Shown: piece after piece, positions 48,019-59,777 of the stretch
Layout: each line of letters begins with the position of its first letter
Numbering within the stretch: the stretch's first letter is position 1
NCBI GenBank assembly: GCA_905182975.1
Contig: CAJJDM010000004.1
Coordinates: forward strand, 132,314 to 196,313
Reading direction: 5' to 3'
From: Paramecium primaurelia
Lineage: Eukaryota; Ciliophora; Oligohymenophorea; Peniculida; Parameciidae
Length of the DNA: 64,000 bases
The notes under the pieces: generated by a model
What the model saw: only the letters and a program-made list of their open reading frames with translations
Told to the model about the DNA's origin: nothing
Databases searched by the model: none
Position numbers and translations under genes: made by a program

Positions 48019-49401
48019 ATGTAATAAAAAGAGAAATAAGAATCAAGTGATGAAGAAATAGAAGTCTAACCTTAATAGTAATAATAATAAGTAGTACTAA
48101 AGAAAAATACTTAATATAATTAATAATTAATTGACAAATTAAATAAACCTCATCAGTTTTGGTAAACTCAACCTATGCCCAATATTAATGAAATGGATAA
48201 ATTAAAACCTGGACCCATTCAACTTGGAGTATTAGCTGAAGTTAGAAAGGATCCATTTAATTTAATTGACAAATTTGAATGGTTTAATGTTGATTTAAGA
48301 AATGAAGAATAAGCTTAATAAGTAAGAAATATATATTAATTAGGTTTACACTTTATTGAAGGAGAATTATGTTGAAGATGATGATAATATGTTTAGATTT
48401 GATTATTCAATAGAATTTTTGAGATGGGCATTACTACCACCTGGATAATATTCGGATTGGTTGATTGGTGTAAGGGTTAATTAGAAATTAGTTGGATTTA
48501 TCACAGGTATCCCTGTAACACTCCACATTGAAAATGAATAAAATAAGGTGAAAATGACAGAAATTAATTTTTTATGTGTTCATAAAAAAATAAGAGCTAA
48601 TAGATTAGCTCCTGTCTTAATTAAAGAAATTACTAGAAGAGTACACATAAAGAATATGTGGTAAGCTGTTTATACAGCAGGGATTGTTGTTCCAACACCA
48701 ATTTCTTAAACAAGATATTATCATAGAAGCTTGAATGCAAAGAAATTAATTGAAGTTGGATTCTCATCATTATCAGCAAGATAGACAATTTCAAGATAAT
48801 AAAAATTATATAAATTACCTGAAGAACCAAAGACTCCTGGAATTAGACCTATGAAAAAGAAAGATGTTGCTTAAGTTACTAAATTATTAAATGAATATTT
48901 AAAGTAAAATTAATTCTATCTATTTAGAAATTTCAAATTATATTTTAAATATACAGATGAAGAAGTGAAACATTGGTTTTTACCTAGAAAAGATGTGATT
49001 AGTACATATGTAGTAGAAAAGGAATAAGGAATTGTTACAGATTTTTTATCTTTTTATAATTTACCAAGTTAAGTTATAAAGAATCCTAAATATACACATT
49101 TGAGAGTATTTTTTGAATCAATTTTTTAAGGCTGCATATTCTTATTATAATGTTGCAACTTAAACACCCATAGTACAATTAATGTATGATGCATTGATTT
49201 TAGCTAAAAATGAAGGTTATGATGTATTTAATGCATTAGATATAATGGATAATGAAAAATTTTTAAAGGTATATTCGTTATCAATAATTTTAGGAATTAA
49301 TGTTTTGTCCAGGAGATGGATAATTAAATTATTATCTATACAATTGGAAATTAGAAAATGATATGCTTAAACCAGAAGAGATAGGAATTGTTCTTGTATG
49401 A
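48019..49401 (+). CDS. NMT: Glycylpeptide N-tetradecanoyltransferase (N-myristoyltransferase)
   Basis: Cytosolic enzyme that transfers myristate from myristoyl-CoA to N-terminal Gly. Family landmarks in order: FEWFNVDL, FLRWALLPPGQYSDWLIGVRV, EINFLCVHKKIRANRLAPVLIKEITRRV (myristoyl-CoA/catalytic region), QAVYTAGIVVPTPISQTRYYHRSLN and, at the C terminus, ELMFCPGDGQLNYYLYNW. The catalytic C-terminal carboxylate residue is represented by IVLV at TGA 49399-49401, instead of the usual terminal Leu. Introns: about 48330-48351, 49107-49132, 49267-49291. A Gln-rich N terminus precedes the core. Confidence 0.95.
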
Positions 49402-49508
49402 GTTATAAATAAATATACATTTATAAGTTATATACTTTGTATATTAAATATAGAGTAGTAACAAATGTTCTATTTAAAATACATTAATATATTTTTGAAT
49501 ATAATATT

Positions 49509-50669
49509 TCACATTATAACTGTATTTTTGTTATAGATGTTACTTGTAATACCTCTATGTGGTAAAATAAAACTTTGATTTATATAGACTTCATCTTTTA
49601 CTTAGACATCTTCACCACAAACAGAAACACCTTCTATTCTAACCCATTTACCTATAGTAGATGACCATCCAATAATTGATTCATTAATCCAACTATTTGC
49701 ATTGATTATGACTCCTTTCAAAAGAACACAATTCTTCAATCTCACTCCCTCTTTAACTTAACAATCTGGTCCAATTATTACATTAGGTCCAATTACAGCA
49801 TTAGGATCAATTTAAGCAGAAGCATCAATTAAAACATTTCCTACAATGTTGTTACCCTTTGCTAATACATCAGGTGTATGTGTTTTATAACTTTCCAAAA
49901 TGAGAACAGTTCCTGCTAAGTAATCTTTAGGTTATCCCACATCCTTCCAAAATCCTGGTAGTATATATTGATATAATTATCCTTCCTTAGCCATAATTGG
50001 AAAGATTTCTCTTTCTATAGATGTTGGTTTTAACTAATTAGATATTGATATTTCTTACAGGAATCCTATCAATCATGCTGACATTAAATAAATAAAGTCC
50101 AGAATTGATCTTGTTACTAATAAATTCTTAAGGTTTTTCAATGAAATCCTTAATTCTACCTGTTTCATCAGCTAATATGACTCCATATTTAGAAGGATCA
50201 TCTACTTCATTGACAAATATTGTTCTATAAATATAAATATTTTAAAACCCCTCATGATTATGCTATTTGTGAAATTGCAACAGTTTATCAAGTGGAAATT
50301 CACATATTATATCACTGTTAAGTACAAAGAACAAACCCTCAGGATTATCTTTGATAATATGATCTTTAGCAAGTCTAATAGGACCAGCAGTTCCCAAAGG
50401 TTCAGTTTCTTAAGAGCAGATGATTTTGACTTTATAGAGATCCTATAATTTATTGATTTATTCTTTCATAGTGTCTGGTTGATAATTGATGGCTAAAATA
50501 ATTTCCTACACTCCAACTTTTACCTAAAGATTTAAGATAGATGTACTAATGCTTCAATCTAATGCATAAGAATGGGTTTATTTGCGAATTCAACAAGAGG
50601 TTTGGGACATTTAAATGTAAGAGGTCTCAATCTAGTACCATATCCTCCAACAAGAATTAATGCTTTCAT
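49509..50669 (-). CDS. Mannose-1-phosphate guanylyltransferase (GMPPB type)
   Basis: Makes GDP-mannose from mannose-1-phosphate and GTP, for N-glycans and GPI anchors. The N terminus MKALILVGGYGTRLRPLTFKCPKPLVEFANKPI is the nucleotidyltransferase signature. The C-terminal half has EKEIFPIMA, LPGFWKDVGQPKDYL and left-handed beta-helix hexapeptides (DPNAVIGPNVIIGPDCQV, VLLKGVIINANSWINESIIGWSSTIGKWVRIEG). Ends NTVIM at TGA 49511-49509, as in GMPPB. Several short introns lie in the middle (about 50040-50560). Only 107 nt separate it from the convergent NMT gene. Confidence 0.93.
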
Positions 50670-52071
50670 GAGTTAATTAAATTATGATTTATTAATTTAT
50701 CAAAATCCTAATTTGAAATGGTGAACACTTTGTTAGATTGTCATATTTATTGCCATTTATATCTTAATCTATATGTAAATCTAAGATTGTTGAATATCAG
50801 TGAAATTATTAGATGATTTAAAATCTGATTAGAAAAATATTAAACTACATTCTTTATACTTTAAAAATAAGTAGTATTCATAGAACTAGATTATATTAAT
50901 TAGCTTATAATTTATAATCTATTCCATCATATATGAGATTGATTAAGAATGATTAATATCCTAATTCTAGTTGAAAATAAAATCTAATTGATTATATTCA
51001 ATATAATCTTTAAAAGTTTAAAACTTATACATTATTTTTGATAATTTTAGATTTAGATAAGTGATTGGAATATATATAATTATATTCTAATAAATTGATA
51101 AAATCCCAATGGAATTTAAATCAACGCTATTCAAAAAGAAAATTAACAAAATTAATTATCTATAAAAGACTAAGATAGACAATAAATTTAGAACTTATCA
51201 TTGATTTAAAAAAAATAGGCTAATAATATTTTATGTATTTAAAAAACAAATTATTTTATTAAAAAGTTATCATAAAAAGTATATAATAGTAATAGAGCAA
51301 AGATTATAATTTACTATTATAATGCTAATTTATTGAATTTTTAGCATATTATTTTTTCTAATATTCTGCTTTTATACAATTTTATTAAGATTATAGAAAA
51401 ATAAAATATATTATAAAAGTTTGCTAAAAATGAAAATACTTTATGAGTGTTTAATAAAAATTGATCATTTTCAGAAGAGTATATACTAAGAAAGAAATTT
51501 AATGATTATTTAATATTATAAGTTGTTAATTGGTAAATTGAAATATTCTATAAATGTATAATTTTAAATATGCTAAAAGTTTATTAATTGTTATACTTTA
51601 AACAAAAGAACTCTACGTGATTACACATGTATCAAAAAGTTTTGTAAACGAAAATTCAGAATATCAATTTTTGAGAAACTTTAATTTTCAAAAGTAAATG
51701 TCAATACATGAATTAATTTCCAATTTATTCTCCTTTATTTTTTTATTTAATTATTTTAGAAAATATTGAAATAAAAAAACACCATTTAATATTTAAAAAA
51801 ACACAACATTAAAATATATATCATTTGAAGCCTATAATCATTATTATTCAATCATTATAGAGAATTCTTTAAGAATTTATATTCTAATCTTGAATAATAG
51901 TAATTATTTATATCTATAATTAGTCATTTTAATATATAAATTATTACGTTTTTCAATCTAATTTTATAATTCTAGTTAGAATCTTTAGAATAATAATTAA
52001 TTTGTTATTTGTACACATATAAATTTATATTTTAATTTGCATGTCAATAATATAATATATTAATTTTTAAG
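50670..52071. other. Long intergenic region, no gene supported
   Basis: 1.4 kb of extremely AT-rich DNA between the divergent GMPPB and CDPK genes, the largest empty stretch in the window. I found no protein-like frame, tRNA-like fold or repeat here. Confidence 0.5.
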
Positions 52072-53697
52072 ATGAATTAGGAGGAAGTATTTTTTAAAAA
52101 ATAATGGTTTATTCTTTCTCATCAAGGGAAAATAGAGCAGTTTTATGATATCAATTTAAAAAAGGTTGTTTTTATGTAAATTTAATAGGTAATTGGTTCA
52201 GGTACATATGGAAGTGTTGTAAAAGCTACATTGAAGGGAACAAAAAATTAGAGAGCAGTAAAAGTTATCCCCAAAAGTAAAGTAAAGAATCCAGATAAAT
52301 TCAAAAAAGAAATAGATATTTTGATATAACTTGATCATCCAAACATTATTAAATTATATGAAACTTTCGAAGATTAAAGAAATGTTTATCTTGTTATGGA
52401 GTACAATATTTTATATCTATTAGATTATGTGAAGGAGGAGAATTATTTGATAGAATTATGGATAAGGGATGCTTCAGTGAGTATGAAGCATATGAAATAT
52501 TTTTATAAATTATGCAAGTAAAAATAAACATATTGAAATTAGGCTTTAAATTATTGTCATTCAAATGGCATTTGTCATAGAGATTTGAAACCTGAAAACT
52601 TTTTATTTTTAACTAAGGCTGATGATTCACCAATTAAAGTTATAGATTTTGGATTGAGTACACTATTTGAAGATCCAATTACTTCAAAGTAGACTGGTTA
52701 GAAATTAACAATGAAAACAAAAGCTGGAACACCTTATTACATTTCTCCAGAAGTTTTAAAAGGGAGTTATGATGAATTATGTGATATTTGGAGTGCAGGT
52801 GTTATCCTTTATATCTTACTTTCTGGAGTCCCACCTTTCTATGGAGACTCAGATCCTGAAATTTTGGATGCAGTACAAAAAGGAGATTATACAACTGAAA
52901 TTCCAGAACTTAAAGCTGTAAGTGAAGCAGCTAAAGACTTGATTAAACATATGATTATCTCACCAGATAAAAGATATAAAGCTTCATAAGTTCTTAAACA
53001 TAAATGGATGATAGAATCAAATAAACCAACAAAATGTTTATAAATTTATATTTTTATATAGAATTGAAACTAAATTTTGCTTAATTAAAGAATTTTAATG
53101 GTAGTAATAAATTGAAAAAAGTTGCATTAACATTTATTGCATCTTAATTAAACGAATAAGAAATTACTGATTTAGGCAAGTAAATATTAATAATATTATA
53201 AAACTAGATTATTTAAATAATTGGATAAAAATGGAGATGGTGTTCTAACTATTGATGAATTACGAGAAGGATTAATTGGAGTAAGTGATTCTTAGTAGAA
53301 GGATTTAGCAACTATTATTAGAAGTATAGACACTGATGGAAGTGGAACTATCAATTATACTGGTATCTAATTCTTATTTAAGAATAGAATTTTTGGCTGC
53401 TACAATGGAAAAATCTTTATATATGAAGGAAGAAAAATTATATTAAGCTTTTAAGATGTTAGATTTGGATGGAAGTGGTAAAATAGATAAACAAGAGCTC
53501 TAAACTGTTTTGGGAAGTAATCAAACATAAATTACTTATTATAGAGAGTGAAAAAGTCATAGATGAGAAATATTGGGATGATATGATAAGAGAAGCAGAT
53601 AAAAATGGAGATGGAGAAGTAAATAATAAATTTATATTTATAGATTGATTATAATGAATTTATTGAAATGATGGATAAGTTTAGTTTGATTAATTGA
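52072..53697 (+). CDS. Calcium-dependent protein kinase (CDPK)
   Basis: Kinase domain: IGSGTYGSVVKA, AVKVIPKSK, CHRDLKPEN, VIDFGLS, AGTPYYISPEVL, LCDIWSAGVILYILLSGVPPF. A junction/autoinhibitory segment (KLKKVALTFIASQLNE) is followed by four EF-hands, with loops DKNGDGVLTIDE, DTDGSGTINYTEF, DLDGSGKIDKQE and DKNGDGEIDYNEF. At least seven introns of 20-29 nt (for example near 52406, 52517, 53165) interrupt it. It links Ca2+ signals to phosphorylation, for example in ciliary and exocytotic responses of ciliates. Ends MDKFSLIN at TGA 53695-53697. Confidence 0.94.
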
Positions 53698-53760
53698 TAT
53701 GGTTTTATTATAAAATTACATTAAAAACAAATTGGTATTAATATTTGATACTATTTCTTA

Positions 53761-54949
53761 TTAAATAAAATATTTTAAGATTATGAAATTAGATATTTTT
53801 TTTTCATTTAAAAAATTAAATATTTAGTTTCAATTGTATAAGTTATAAATAACATTTTTTATAAATTAAACTAATTATATTATTGTATAATTCTAAATTA
53901 TAGAAATCATCAATTTTGATTCTTGGATTAGATTTCCTAAGATTTCGAAAGCAAAGTTTCTTAACTTGCCACACCGTATTGTAGTATAGGGGTAGTCAAA
54001 AAATATTAAGGCATATAAGGCATTGTCAATTAAGGGGGATAACAATAAATTAAGTTAAAAGGTTATAAATTAATTTAAGTAAAAGAACTTGGTTGAAAAT
54101 TAGAAGAGAAATATTCTAATTTTTCTTTGTGAAGTTTAGCCTAATTTTAATTTTCTTATTGTTCTTCAGCTTTAACTTGATTTTAAAAAGATTCTTATTA
54201 ATCTTCTATTCTTATTTATTATTCTTCATATTTTTTTTCATTATTTGGGTGTTCTTAAAGTATTTATTCTTATATTTTATTTTGCTAATCGAATATAGAT
54301 TCAAATTAGGATGTTTAATTTTATTATTATTATTATTTGATAATCTTAGAATTAGTTAATTTTGAAAACTAAAAATAAAATTAATTTATTACTTTCTTTT
54401 GTTTCTAAATTTTTTTGACTTTATTTTTCTCATTTTACTAATAAAACGAATTAGATAATTCTTAATTTAGTTATGGAATAACATAGTAAGGATTATCAAT
54501 TTTCAAATAATGCTTACGAAGATATGAATAAAACCGATTTTTAATGATATTTTCCTTTAAATATAAATAATTATAATACCGGTCTACCTTAGAGCATCTT
54601 TGAGATTTTGCACCATTTCGACCCGAAACTCTTAAACCCTTCAATAATAAGCTAATCTTCAGCTTCTGTAAATGGCTCTTGATTGATTTCAGGGTTTAAC
54701 TTGTTCACAAATCTTTCTCTTACTTATTTACTCGTTCTATTGGGTATATTTCTTGCTATTTCAACCCAATTATGTTAATAGATTTATACAAAGTGCAATA
54801 ATAATTAATCCTCTTTTTTTGTCCATATTTATCTTTTACTTTACTCCTAATGTTAAAAAAAATATTTTACATTTATTGGCTTTATCCTTTTCCATCTTTA
54901 AGCACATTAAGAAGGATTTCTATTTTATAAAGCTGAAGCAACAGTCAAC
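53761..54949. repeat. Exact direct duplication 2, copy A (assembly overlap)
   Basis: 1189 nt recurring at 54951-56139 with a constant offset of 1190; I saw no difference. Copy A ends acagtcaac, then one n at 54950, and copy B starts ttaaataaaata, the sequence at 53761. Same signature as duplication 1. Confidence 0.95.
53910..54949 (-). pseudogene. Truncated duplicate of the MYB gene (artefact)
   Basis: Carries the stop and most of the R2-R3 and tail codons of the MYB gene, identical to 55100-56139, but is cut by the N inside repeat R1. Very likely the same DNA as the complete gene, not a second copy. Confidence 0.9.
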
Positions 54950-54950
54950 N

Positions 54951-56139
54951 TTAAATAAAATATTTTAAGATTATGAAATTAGATATTTTTTTTTCATTTA
55001 AAAAATTAAATATTTAGTTTCAATTGTATAAGTTATAAATAACATTTTTTATAAATTAAACTAATTATATTATTGTATAATTCTAAATTATAGAAATCAT
55101 CAATTTTGATTCTTGGATTAGATTTCCTAAGATTTCGAAAGCAAAGTTTCTTAACTTGCCACACCGTATTGTAGTATAGGGGTAGTCAAAAAATATTAAG
55201 GCATATAAGGCATTGTCAATTAAGGGGGATAACAATAAATTAAGTTAAAAGGTTATAAATTAATTTAAGTAAAAGAACTTGGTTGAAAATTAGAAGAGAA
55301 ATATTCTAATTTTTCTTTGTGAAGTTTAGCCTAATTTTAATTTTCTTATTGTTCTTCAGCTTTAACTTGATTTTAAAAAGATTCTTATTAATCTTCTATT
55401 CTTATTTATTATTCTTCATATTTTTTTTCATTATTTGGGTGTTCTTAAAGTATTTATTCTTATATTTTATTTTGCTAATCGAATATAGATTCAAATTAGG
55501 ATGTTTAATTTTATTATTATTATTATTTGATAATCTTAGAATTAGTTAATTTTGAAAACTAAAAATAAAATTAATTTATTACTTTCTTTTGTTTCTAAAT
55601 TTTTTTGACTTTATTTTTCTCATTTTACTAATAAAACGAATTAGATAATTCTTAATTTAGTTATGGAATAACATAGTAAGGATTATCAATTTTCAAATAA
55701 TGCTTACGAAGATATGAATAAAACCGATTTTTAATGATATTTTCCTTTAAATATAAATAATTATAATACCGGTCTACCTTAGAGCATCTTTGAGATTTTG
55801 CACCATTTCGACCCGAAACTCTTAAACCCTTCAATAATAAGCTAATCTTCAGCTTCTGTAAATGGCTCTTGATTGATTTCAGGGTTTAACTTGTTCACAA
55901 ATCTTTCTCTTACTTATTTACTCGTTCTATTGGGTATATTTCTTGCTATTTCAACCCAATTATGTTAATAGATTTATACAAAGTGCAATAATAATTAATC
56001 CTCTTTTTTTGTCCATATTTATCTTTTACTTTACTCCTAATGTTAAAAAAAATATTTTACATTTATTGGCTTTATCCTTTTCCATCTTTAAGCACATTAA
56101 GAAGGATTTCTATTTTATAAAGCTGAAGCAACAGTCAAC
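54951..56139. repeat. Exact direct duplication 2, copy B (assembly overlap)
   Basis: Second copy of 53761-54949. It continues without a break into unique sequence after 56139, so it is the copy to keep for gene modelling. Confidence 0.95.
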
Positions 56140-56309
56140 CAATTAGTGCCATACAATTTTATAGCATACCTTAATTAATTGTCCTCCTTTTAAGACCAAG
56201 CTCTTCTTGAAGAATTGTTTGTTTTTAATACTCCAGATTGATTTTTATCAAGAGCTATAGGATTGATTTCTGGTAAATTGCTGTTTTCAAAAGATTAGAA
56301 GTGATTCAT
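55100..56309 (-). CDS. Three-repeat MYB DNA-binding protein
   Basis: Starts MNHFQSFENSNLPEINP. R1: RAWSQKEDNQLRYAIKLYGTNWLTVA...PSQCAQRWKRIKP. R2: WTKKEDQLLLHFVQIYQHNWVEIARNI...KQVRERFVNKLNP. R3: FTEAEDQLIIEGFKSFGSKWCKISKML, a 25-nt intron at the GRP|ENIIKNRFYSYLRK junction. The tryptophan spacing and the QC/QVRERF/NIIKNRF recognition helices fit 3R-MYB/c-Myb factors, often cell-cycle regulators. The tail is Gln/Asn-rich and ends QSKNQN at TGA 55102-55100. Introns: also 24 nt after KPIN and 24 nt after KKIQKQKK. Confidence 0.92.
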
Positions 56310-57028
56310 AAATATTATATTTAATAATAATTCAAATAACAATACATATCAATCTCCAAAAAACATAGATATATATATATTATGCTTTACCTATCTATTG
56401 TTAAATTATAAATAAAGATTATTATAAAGAATTGCTAATAACGTGTGTTAATTTTAATGGATTAATTTAAACTCTTCGACCAAACCATTTTTTATATAGT
56501 CAAGCATTTTCATAAATTATCATTCCACATCAATGGAAATCAATATTAATTTGATTTATTGTTTTAACTTCTATTAATATAACTTATCATACTCTTTATA
56601 AAATTAATTGATTTATGTTTATTAAATTAATTCTTTATCATTAGTTTGAGAAAGTTTTAAGCAAAGAAATTGTACAATTTTAAATATTACTTTTTAAAAA
56701 TATCTAATCTTCCAAATTTTTAATTAAGATGGCTAAATAGACTAACTCATGAGTGAAAAATCATTTGGCCCCATGTCTAATAGATAATTATTTGTTTTTT
56801 ATATTTAATTTTATTATTAATATATAACATATATAAATATTGATATTATTGTTTATTATGCTAATATAATTGTTGTATATTTATTAAATATTCAAGAAGA
56901 GTGAGATTTACAAAAAATTAAAAATCAAATCCTTAAACTAATTATATTAGATGATTTACTAAGTATTTGATATTATTAAATGATTAGATGCATCATTATT
57001 AAAATTGATTTTCAATGTTATCATTTAT
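56310..57028. other. Intergenic AT-rich stretch
   Basis: 719 nt upstream of the MYB gene. A few short ATG frames (for example near 56729) close quickly; nothing supported. Confidence 0.5.
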
Positions 57029-57400
57029 ATGGTCAAATTGATAACCTTATTTAATTGTTAATATAAATATATTAAGCAAGAAGATTATTAAAGTATATAG
57101 GGGAATTTAATTTAATAAAAGGATCAGATAATTTTATCTACAAGTAAAAACTATTTTATAAAATATCTATATATGAAAGTACCTCAAAAAGTATTGATTC
57201 AAAGTAGTATTTTATAGTTGAATATCCTTTTAAATTAAGACAGATGATAGTAGATGCAAAAGATAATTCTTTTAAAAGTTTTAGAGATCATTAATTTTCA
57301 TAAAATATATTGAATTTGAACAAAAAGTGTTTTTAATTTAATTTATTTAGTTTATTTATTTATTAATAATGTTCTATAATAATGATAATCATTTTATATA
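57029..57400 (+). CDS. Hypothetical small protein, 3' end uncertain
   Basis: With a 20-nt intron (GTTAATATAAATATATTAAG) the reading from ATG 57029 is MVKLITLFNSRRLLKYIGEFNL, then IKGSDNFIYKQKLFYKISIYES, KQYFIVEYPFKLRQMIVDAKDNSFKSFRDHQFS. Composition is clearly protein-like for about 90 codons. After NLNKK the DNA becomes UTR-like with no TGA in frame, so the stop is unclear and the frame even runs into the next gene. It could also be the 5' part of that gene. Confidence 0.4.
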
Positions 57401-57432
57401 TATTTTTTAAGGTATTATAAAATTAATTAATA

Positions 57433-58146
57433 ATGTGGAATTACACTCCTGCTAGTAAAATTTGTCATATGAAAACATAAATGGAAGTAAAATAATTACT
57501 TAATTACAGGCATATGATAAACATTTATATAGTGTTAGAAATGCTAAATCGATAGTTAAAACAACTACTCCTTATAAACCATATTTTTTGTCAGTTTGTA
57601 GTCGATATCAAAATAAATATGAGTAAACAATAATAATGATTCCTTATGATATAGAGAAACAATGAGATTAACAAATGCAATTCAATATTATTTGACAAAA
57701 TACTTGATATTGATATTAGATAAGGAGATTTAAGTTAATCAAAAATGAAATAAAAATTTAAGTTAAATAGTACAAGTCGTTAATCAACTAATAGAAACAG
57801 AGGTTTATCTATAGATCTAGAAAATAGTGTATAATGAATAACTAATAATAGAAAATTAGTGATAGGATTCAATCAGCAAAGAGTTAATATTCTAAATAAA
57901 GATAATTAAGACATAGTTCATAATTTGAAAGATACAGTAAGAATATCTCTTAGAATGCAAGTTAAATATATATCTTATAAATTAATAGGGAGATCATCTC
58001 ATTATGATTTCAAATAGCTATTATTATCAAAATCTTTTGAGCATAAATTAAAGAAACCTTTACTTAGATCTTCATATGTGTCAAGTCAAAACTAGTATTC
58101 AGAACCAAGTCCATATTATTCAGAAAACCCTTAGGTTTATTTTTGA
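57433..58146 (+). CDS. CFAP97/Hemingway-like ciliary protein (tentative)
   Basis: About 200 residues. Starts MWNYTPASKICHMKTQME; after a 23-nt intron comes AYDKHLYSVRNAKSIVKTTTP...FLSVCSRYQNKYENNEINKCNSILFDKILDI. This is the pattern of the CFAP97/KIAA1430 domain: HxxxLxxVxxxxxxxPP, a basic helix, then xEIxxxNxxLLxKIxxI. A Ser/Arg-rich tail (STNRNRGLSIDLENS, RHSSQFERYSKN, SEPSPYYSENPQVYF) ends at TGA 58144-58146. Introns of 23-34 nt are needed. Such proteins build axonemes. Confidence 0.6.
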
Positions 58147-58206
58147 TAATTTATTAACTGCTATTTCTTTAACAGATTAATTTTATAAATTATCTTATTC
58201 AAAAAT

Positions 58207-59667
58207 ATGGCTTATTATAGAGAAGAGCCTCTTTAGAAAGGTGATTATCATAATCGAATCCCTAATCATAATAATCATAAAACTATCAAGCCAGTATACA
58301 ATGATGATCATAAAAATAATGAAAATTATTTGTAAAATCCTAAAAATTAGTAATCTTACATGGATATTGAAGTTCAAGATAGAAATAATAAATAATAATA
58401 TTAAGGTAATAATAATGATGATGATCCATTTCCAGATAATCCTTATTACAATAAAGCTGCTTTAGATAAGGTTTGTAGTAAATCAATAATAACATTTAAA
58501 GATTAACCTAATAGATTTTAAGATGATCTAAAGAACAATGAATTATAAAGAGACAATTATAATTAAATAAATTAGCAATAATAAAATGAACCAATTTCTA
58601 AATATTACAATAATGATTAAAGAGATAGGTATTAAGAAGTTAAAAATTACTATTATAATTAAAATCATTAGTAAAAATCTATTTTATCATCAAAATTATA
58701 TTCTCGAGATCATCTTGATTAGTATTAAGAATCATAAAAGTAAACTTAAAATAAACAATTAGTTAATTAATAATAAATATACTAATATGCAAATGAAGAT
58801 CTTTAAGAAAATCCATCATTTGGATAAATATAAGATTATTAATAATCATAATAGAGATAATAATAATAATAATAAGATTATAAATAATCATAATAGAGAT
58901 AATAATAATAAGATTATTAATAATCACAATAGAGATAATAATAATAATATTAATATTAACCAATCTAATAATAATTCTCTTATTCAAACTAATCATCATA
59001 AGAATTTAAGAATTAAAATACATAATAATACATATCAAATTCAACTAGATAATAAACTATTAATATGAATGAGCATCCATCTTAAAGAGAAGTTTAATAA
59101 TAAAGATAATGTGTTACTTATCAAACACAATCTCCTTAAAGATTTCATTAAGATCTTTCAATTCAAAAATAATAACAATATTAATAAAGATTCCAATATC
59201 TAGAAGAATTGAAGAGCAGATTACCTAAAGATGATATGTTCTATTCATAAATTGATAAAAGAATGCCTTAAACTGAACAATATTAACGATAAGAATAAAA
59301 TGAAAGAATAGCAAGAATAAATCCAATTGCTGCTGTCAGTAGAATTTAGAAACCTAATTAAATTACTTAAGATAATCAAAATTATTCTAAGGATCAATAT
59401 TAACAGTATTAATAATAAAAAAGAGAAGATTATTTAATATAATCAAATAGAAATAATTCTAATTAATATCTTAACCTTTATAAATCTAATAAACATTATG
59501 ATAATTATTAGAATGTTTAAAATTAATAGATAAATAACTATAATCAAAAGACTAGAACACCAAATCATTATAGAGAAGATAGTTATGAAAGAGAAAGGTA
59601 ATAATTTATATAGTAAACTTCTCATATCAAAACAAATTCTTATACTAACAACAATAAAAGAAGATGA
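58207..59667 (+). CDS. Gln/Asn-rich prion-like protein with DYQQSQQRQQQQ repeats
   Basis: Intronless, 486 residues, starting MAYYREEPLQKGDYHNRIPN and ending TNNNKRR at TGA 59665-59667. Gln, Asn and Tyr dominate. Residues about 215-255 hold four imperfect repeats of the DYQQSQQRQQQQ type. Short more conserved islands are DDPFPDNPYYNKAAL, LEELKSRLPKDDMFYSQIDKRMP and RIARINPIAAVSRIQKPNQ; these may be the functional parts. Composition suggests phase separation or a cortical/centrosomal scaffold. Standard-code ORFs on either strand are fragments or shadows. Confidence 0.8.
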
Positions 59668-59777
59668 ATAACTAGAATTTTATATATTATAAATATTAAT
59701 ATCATCATATACAATAATAATATAATAAATATTCAAATGTAATTATTAAAGTCTACATATTAAGATGCTAAGAATAT

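Noticed and set aside
54129..55549. Two identical hydrophobic plus-strand ORFs
   Set aside because: Antisense to the Lys/Gln-rich tail of the MYB gene, duplicated by the same overlap artefact.
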